Assembly: GCA_943704525.1 (NCBI GenBank)
Contig: CALSCQ010000470.1
Location: forward strand, 12,501-29,291
DNA: 16,791 nucleotides
Reading direction: 5' to 3'
Origin: Pigoraptor vietnamica
Taxonomy: Eukaryota > Opisthokonta > Filasterea
The first letter of the stretch is position 1. Every line of letters starts with the position of its first letter. Both the position numbers and the translations under genes were made by a program. This document shows, piece by piece, positions 12,466-16,791 of this stretch. The notes beneath the pieces were generated by a model. The model was not told where the DNA came from. It searched no databases and saw only the letters and a list, made by a program, of their open reading frames with translations.

Positions 12466-13803
12466 ATGAAGTTTCCGTCGCTGTCGTCGCTGCCGTTTGC
12501 GCGGTTTCGTGCGCTCACGTGGCTGAGGGCCCTCTGTCTGTTGCAGTTGGTGAGTGCTTGGTGCGCGTCTTTCGAGATAGCGTGGAGGGGAAGGGCAGGG
12601 ACGCGAGAGGGAGCCACGGAATGTTTCGCGTTTGTGGTTTGAAAGTGTTGGGAAGCGGAGAAGAGAGCCTGTCGTAGTCTATAGGGGGATGTGACACGTG
12701 CCGATGCATGTGTGCATGTGGCAAACATTCCGCGACCGAAAGAGTCGCCATAAGTTTAAAAAACAACGGCTGTTCCTCACTATGCACCCGCACTATTCTT
12801 ATGTGCCTCGTATGTGCCTCTCTCCTACCTTTCTCTGCGCTCCCTCTTTCAGGTCACGTGCGTTGCGCTCGTGATTGCGTCGGGCGCCACGCAGCTCGAC
12901 CTCAGCTCGCCGGACTCCCCCTGGTATTACTCGTTCCAGATTCCCGTCTCGATCGCCGTCCTCGTTCTCATTATGCGCATCGAGAGCGAACAGCGGAGGG
13001 CTGCGTGGGTGCTTGCCTACGCCTCGATCACGATGCTCCTCGGGCTCATCTCGTCTTTCTGGTTCATGGTGTTCTGCAACGACTACGAGATTGTCAAGCA
13101 AAAGTGCGGCGACCCGTCGTTCAACCTCACACGTGAGTGTCCCGCGTGCGTGTATGTGCCGATGCAGCTGTTTAACATGGGATGGGGGGAAGGGGGAAAG
13201 GGGGGGAAAGGGAAAACAGAGTGTGCGAGAGAGTTTTCCGTTTGCACTTTTCGTTTGATTGCGCCGTAGTACGACTGTAACGGAGTGAGAGGGCCTCTTG
13301 TGCGCGTGTGCGAGTGCGTGCTCTCGTGTGCCATCGCCCTGCGATCGTTTGTTGTGTCTGACTCTGACGTCGGTTTGTCGTCACACGCGCAGAGACGCAA
13401 TGCGACGACGACAAGGACACGCAAGTGACGCACATTGCGCGGACAGCCGTATACCTCTTTGTGCAGGTGGGCACCCATGCATTCTTACGCTCACTGACAC
13501 CTCACACGCACGCACGCACACACGCGCGCTCACGTACATACGCACGCACGCACACACGCACGCACACACGCACACACACATACAATGCTCGCATAGTTGC
13601 ACGTGCATAATTGCATTCGCACACGCACCCCGTGCATTCAATTTTCTCGAAAATGGCAGTCCCTGTTGCCGCTTGTGTGCTCACGTGAAGTTTTCTGTTC
13701 CCAGATCCTCTGCATCCACCCTGCCATTAGCTACGTCATCGAGCTGTGGTCCAATGCCGTCGTCGCCCTTCCCCCGCCGCCATCCCTTCGCGCGCAGCAG
13801 TGA
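12466..13803 (+). CDS. Four-helix membrane protein, 178 aa (four exons)
   Basis: Exons 12466-12549, 12853-13132, 13393-13466 and 13705-13803 join in phase to 178 residues. Predicted membrane segments lie at about 22-43, 55-71, 80-102 and 139-160. The basic N-terminus (MKFPSLSSLPFARFRALTW) and the ESEQRR loop between helices 2 and 3 suggest both ends face the cytosol. The second outer loop (103-138) is long, has Cys at 103, 113 and 125 and an N-glycosylation sequon (Asn119-Leu-Thr), consistent with an extracellular or luminal, disulfide-bearing loop. The tail is proline-rich (ALPPPPSLRAQQ). The topology resembles MARVEL or claudin-like tetraspan proteins, but I see no diagnostic motif of either, so the family is unassigned. 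Introns start GTGAGT, GTGAGT and GTGGGC and end CAG. Confidence 0.78.
13500..13582. repeat. CA/CG-rich repeat in intron 3 of the membrane-protein gene
   Basis: CACG and CACA units in alternating purine-pyrimidine order fill about a third of intron 3 (13467-13704). No coding signal is recognised in any frame. Confidence 0.75.
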
Positions 13804-14075
13804 ATGCCGAGTGTATTTGCGTTCTCCTCTTAGTCTTCTTCCTCCTATAGTCGTTTTCTGTCGCGGCGGCCGCGCTTTGCGTGCGTGCGTGCGTGCGCGT
13901 ATATGCAATCAAACACACAGTTTGTGTGGCCTGACAGTGTCTCGGGTACTACAGTACATAGCCTCCAGCTTATTGCCTTTTTCAATTAAATACAAACGCA
14001 GCAATCACATAGCGATAGCACCGCAACATGCGCGCAAACACAGCAAGCGTGCACGCACACGCCCGCACGACCGCA
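13804..14075. other. Convergent spacer between the membrane-protein gene and the EPL1-ankyrin gene
   Basis: This 272-base spacer holds both 3' flanks. An ATTAAA on the plus strand near 13985 is a variant polyadenylation signal about 180 bases after the membrane-protein stop. No RNA gene or further coding sequence is recognised. Confidence 0.4.
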
Positions 14076-16640
14076 TCAACGAAGAGGCCGTGCCGTGCGC
14101 CTCAGTCGGTCGCGCATGCGGCCCCTCCTGTCCCTCACGGCGCGCGCGGGCGGCACAACCTTCTTTGCTTTCTTAAACTCCCCAGCCACAACCGCAGTGG
14201 TCGACGAAGACGTCGACGGAAAGCGCCCGTTCTCGAGCGGCGCCTCAACCGCCTTCTTGCGGTGACCGCCCTCGGCCTTCGTCGCCATGCCGGGATCATT
14301 CGCCCCGCGCGGTGCCTTGCGCTGTCCGGAAACCGACGCGGTCACCTGCAGAATGCGCCGCCACTCGTTCTTCCCGCGCTCGTGCGAGGGAATGAGGTCG
14401 GCGGGGATGAGGCCGTCGCGATTGCGCGCCGAGACAAGGGACGCGTCCTGCTCGACGAACATAACCGCCAGCTCGGCACTACCACCCGCGCACGCCCACG
14501 CCAGCGCATTGCCGCCGAAGGTGTCGTCCACGAGTGCGGGATCGGCACCGTAGCTGTTGCGTGCGAACCAGGGCGTTAATTTATGGGTCACAATAGGCGT
14601 TGTGTTCGTAGCACACCGCAGGCGGTTGAGCACATGCGAAGACAGAGAGGGAAAGAACGAGAGGTGGGCGCGCGGGGGGGGGGGGGGAAGAAACACGACG
14701 CGCGCACCTGAGGAGCAGCTGGACGACATCTTGCCGGCCATGATACGCTGCACAGCTGAGGGGGCGCCAGAGAAACCGCTCGCTCATATTTCGCGCCTGC
14801 GAAGCCCAAACGACAAACGCTCAGACAAACAAGCGCGCTATCTCCCAAATCGCGTACACACGCAAACGCACACACAAGCGCACGTGACGCAGTTAAACGA
14901 AAAATCCAGCTCACCGGCCCAAGGGCGTTGGGGTTCGCGCCCGCTGCGAGGTATCCCGCGAGCACCGGAATGTCCGACCATTCGCACGCCTCAAAAAACG
15001 ACTGCAAATCTGTTGGCGACGCAAAAAAGACCGAGCATTAGCACACACTGACACACACGAACGATGGTAGCAAGCACACTACTATTCGGGCACTATTCCC
15101 AGCACCGGGGTCACCCCTGCTGCGTACCTCCAAAGTGTCACATAGATGGAGAGAGTGAACCACAAATGCACGGACGAAAGAGAGAAATTGCGACAGAAAA
15201 GTGCAACCAACGCATGTGTAACGAGTAGCACGTCACCCACCGTGGCTGCCCAGCCGCCCCGTGCCGACTTTCTTGGGCGATTGAGGCGGGGCCACAACAG
15301 GCGCCGCACGCCGTCCCGCACTCCCGCTGTGCGCCCCTCCATTTGCGTCACGCCCGGAATTGCGAGTGGACGAAAGCGTCGACGTTGTGGTCGCTGTTGC
15401 CGAACTCGCTGGCTTTTTCGGCGCGGGCGTGTCCGTGCGCCGTGCCTTGGCGACCGCGACCTCCTTCTCCTTCCGCGCATCGGCCACAGTGGGGCCGGAT
15501 TGAGTCTTCGCGGAACGAGCGTCTTGCACGTCGTCGTCGGGCCTAGTAACAACGGACTGTTAGAATAATCACACACTTACTAGAACTACAAATCCAACAT
15601 CCTCCACACAGCTGGCCGCAACACCCACCTCTTGCGCTTCGCCTCCTTGTGTTCCTTCTGCTGCGGAGCCGCTTTCACAGGCGCAGAGGCCTTGTCCGCG
15701 TCGGCAAGCAGCGCGTTGAGCTTCTTCTTGTCGACGACACCCGCGACGACCCCGAGCGCCGCACGCAGCGCCGTCGTAACACGCGCATCGCCCGCCTGGC
15801 GCTTGTCCCCAGAGACAGAACCCGCGGCGCGCACGGCCGCATCGAGCCCCTCTCCGACGACGGCGACTTGGTCGCGCTTGAGCCGCTCCCGCTTGATGCA
15901 GAGATCGACAATGAGGCGAACCTGCAGTGACAAGGCCGGTCACGTGACACGCACTGCATGCCGCACACGCACGCACGCGCGTACACGCACAACACATATA
16001 CACGCACGCACGTGCACACACACCTTTTCGAGGTCCCTTCGGAGCTGCATCGCCGTTTCGAGGCGCTCGTCGTCGTCTGGAAGCGCCGAAAGGAATTTCT
16101 CGCTGAGCGACGGCTGATACAAGCGGCGCACGAGCGATCCCCACTTGTGCCGGCGCCTCTTCTCCACCCAATACTCCATTATCTTATCCGCCGCCGCCGC
16201 AGAAATGCCGAAACGCTTCGCAAGAAAGCCCTCTGGGACCGATTCGCGCAGCTCTTCTTCGCCCGTGGGCCGTCGCAGTGCGCACGTCAGTCCGTCGTCG
16301 GCAGATGAGGACACGCGGCCCCGTGCACCGACCGCAGCGGCCACCGCCGGTTCCGCCAGCAACAACGACGCATCCTTGCGCCGGAGCGCCGCAAACGACT
16401 CCTTCTCCAGGGCGTCCACTATCGCCTCGAAAGTGTCGCGCGACACCGACAGCGAGGCACGTGACAGCCACTCGATGTCGTCGTCCTCAAGGTCGTACTC
16501 GACGACGCCAGAGTCCACGATGCAGTCGTCGATCTCTTGCGATCGGATGAAGCCGTTGGGCCGCTTATATGCCGTCTTGGCCACTCGTCCGTCCGAAAGG
16601 CGCCTGATGAACGACGAGGGCCGCGGAAGGTCCGTGGGCA
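14076..16640 (-). CDS. Enhancer-of-polycomb (EPL1-type) protein with C-terminal ankyrin repeats, 5' end beyond the window
   Basis: Exons 16640-16024, 15921-15629, 15542-15241, 15009-14915, 14796-14708 and 14553-14076 give 623 complete residues; the first exon opens with two bases of a split codon after an acceptor (TTCCCTTCGCAG), so more lies upstream. Exon 1 carries an EPL1-like block: EYDLEDDDIEWL, then FEAIVDALEKESF, then IMEYWVEKRRRHKWGSLV, and LRRDLEK continuing into VRLIVDLCIKRERLKRD. This order matches enhancer-of-polycomb proteins, scaffold subunits of NuA4/TIP60 histone acetyltransferase complexes in the nucleus. Exons 2-3 encode a Lys/Ala/Thr-rich linker. Exons 4-6 encode about three ankyrin repeats (ACEWSDIPVLAGYLAAGANP; CAAYHGRQDVVQLLLSYGADP; ALAWACAGGSAELAVMFVEQ) and a basic tail. 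All junctions are phase-consistent, supporting one gene. EPL1 assignment is by motif memory; BRPF/JADE-type proteins share part of it. Confidence 0.75.
14674..14687. repeat. G14 homopolymer in an intron of the EPL1-ankyrin gene
   Basis: Fourteen consecutive G on the plus strand read as C14 in the transcript. The run lies about 20 bases downstream of the donor at 14707-14706, inside the last intron (14707-14554). Confidence 0.85.
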
Positions 16641-16791
16641 CTGCGAAGGGAACATGTCAGTCACGTGACGACCCGCCACCGCGACAAGGCGGGCTCCAAC
16701 GGCCCAGCAATAGCTATCGCTTGAGGTCGCACACAGGAAAATGGTCTACTGCCCAGAGGGAAAAAAAGAGAGAAATAGACGTCCCCCCCCC
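16641..16791 (-). other. Partial intron of the EPL1-ankyrin gene and poly-C right end
   Basis: Upstream of the acceptor at 16642-16641 I find no convincing coding sequence in phase. Intron lengths elsewhere are about 90-350 bases, so the donor probably lies near or beyond the right edge. The last nine bases (16783-16791) are all C. A TCACGTGA palindrome sits at about 16661-16668. Confidence 0.5.

Overview
This is a GC-rich stretch of nuclear DNA from an intron-rich eukaryotic microbe (a protist). It is not bacterial: five of the six genes are split, their exons join only through GT...AG introns, and the exon phases match at every junction. Two genes encode mitochondrial proteins with clear animal-like orthologues. 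All 33 complete introns begin with GTG, and introns and spacers are full of GT/CA and CT/GA microsatellites. The lineage cannot be fixed from the window. A choanoflagellate, apusomonad or similar GC-rich protist would fit, but that is inference.

Layout: (1) 1-725, minus strand: the N-terminal part of an F-box protein followed by about 20-residue leucine-rich repeats, running off the left edge. (2) 1196-6724, minus: propionyl-CoA carboxylase alpha subunit (PCCA), 17 exons, 771 residues. (3) 7600-10869, plus: propionyl-CoA carboxylase beta subunit (PCCB), 9 exons, 542 residues. (4) 11161-11824, minus: a two-exon gene for a 154-residue protein I do not recognise. (5) 12466-13803, plus: a four-exon gene for a 178-residue four-helix membrane protein. 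(6) 14076-16640, minus: the 3' part of a gene whose product has an enhancer-of-polycomb (EPL1-type) region followed by ankyrin repeats, running off the right edge.

PCCA and PCCB lie head to head across 875 bp, so the two subunits of one mitochondrial enzyme probably share a two-way promoter. Together they would carboxylate propionyl-CoA to (S)-methylmalonyl-CoA in the matrix. Genes 3/4 and 5/6 converge on short spacers, and genes 4/5 diverge from a 641-bp spacer. No rRNA, tRNA, CRISPR array or mobile element was recognised. The right end stops in a run of C, which suggests a contig end.

The observations most worth a second look are: the paired PCC genes; complementary (GT)n and (CA)n tracts in the two introns flanking a frame-preserving PCCB exon; the uniform GTG 5' splice sites; the enhancer-of-polycomb plus ankyrin architecture; and an acidic, His-rich insertion in PCCA.
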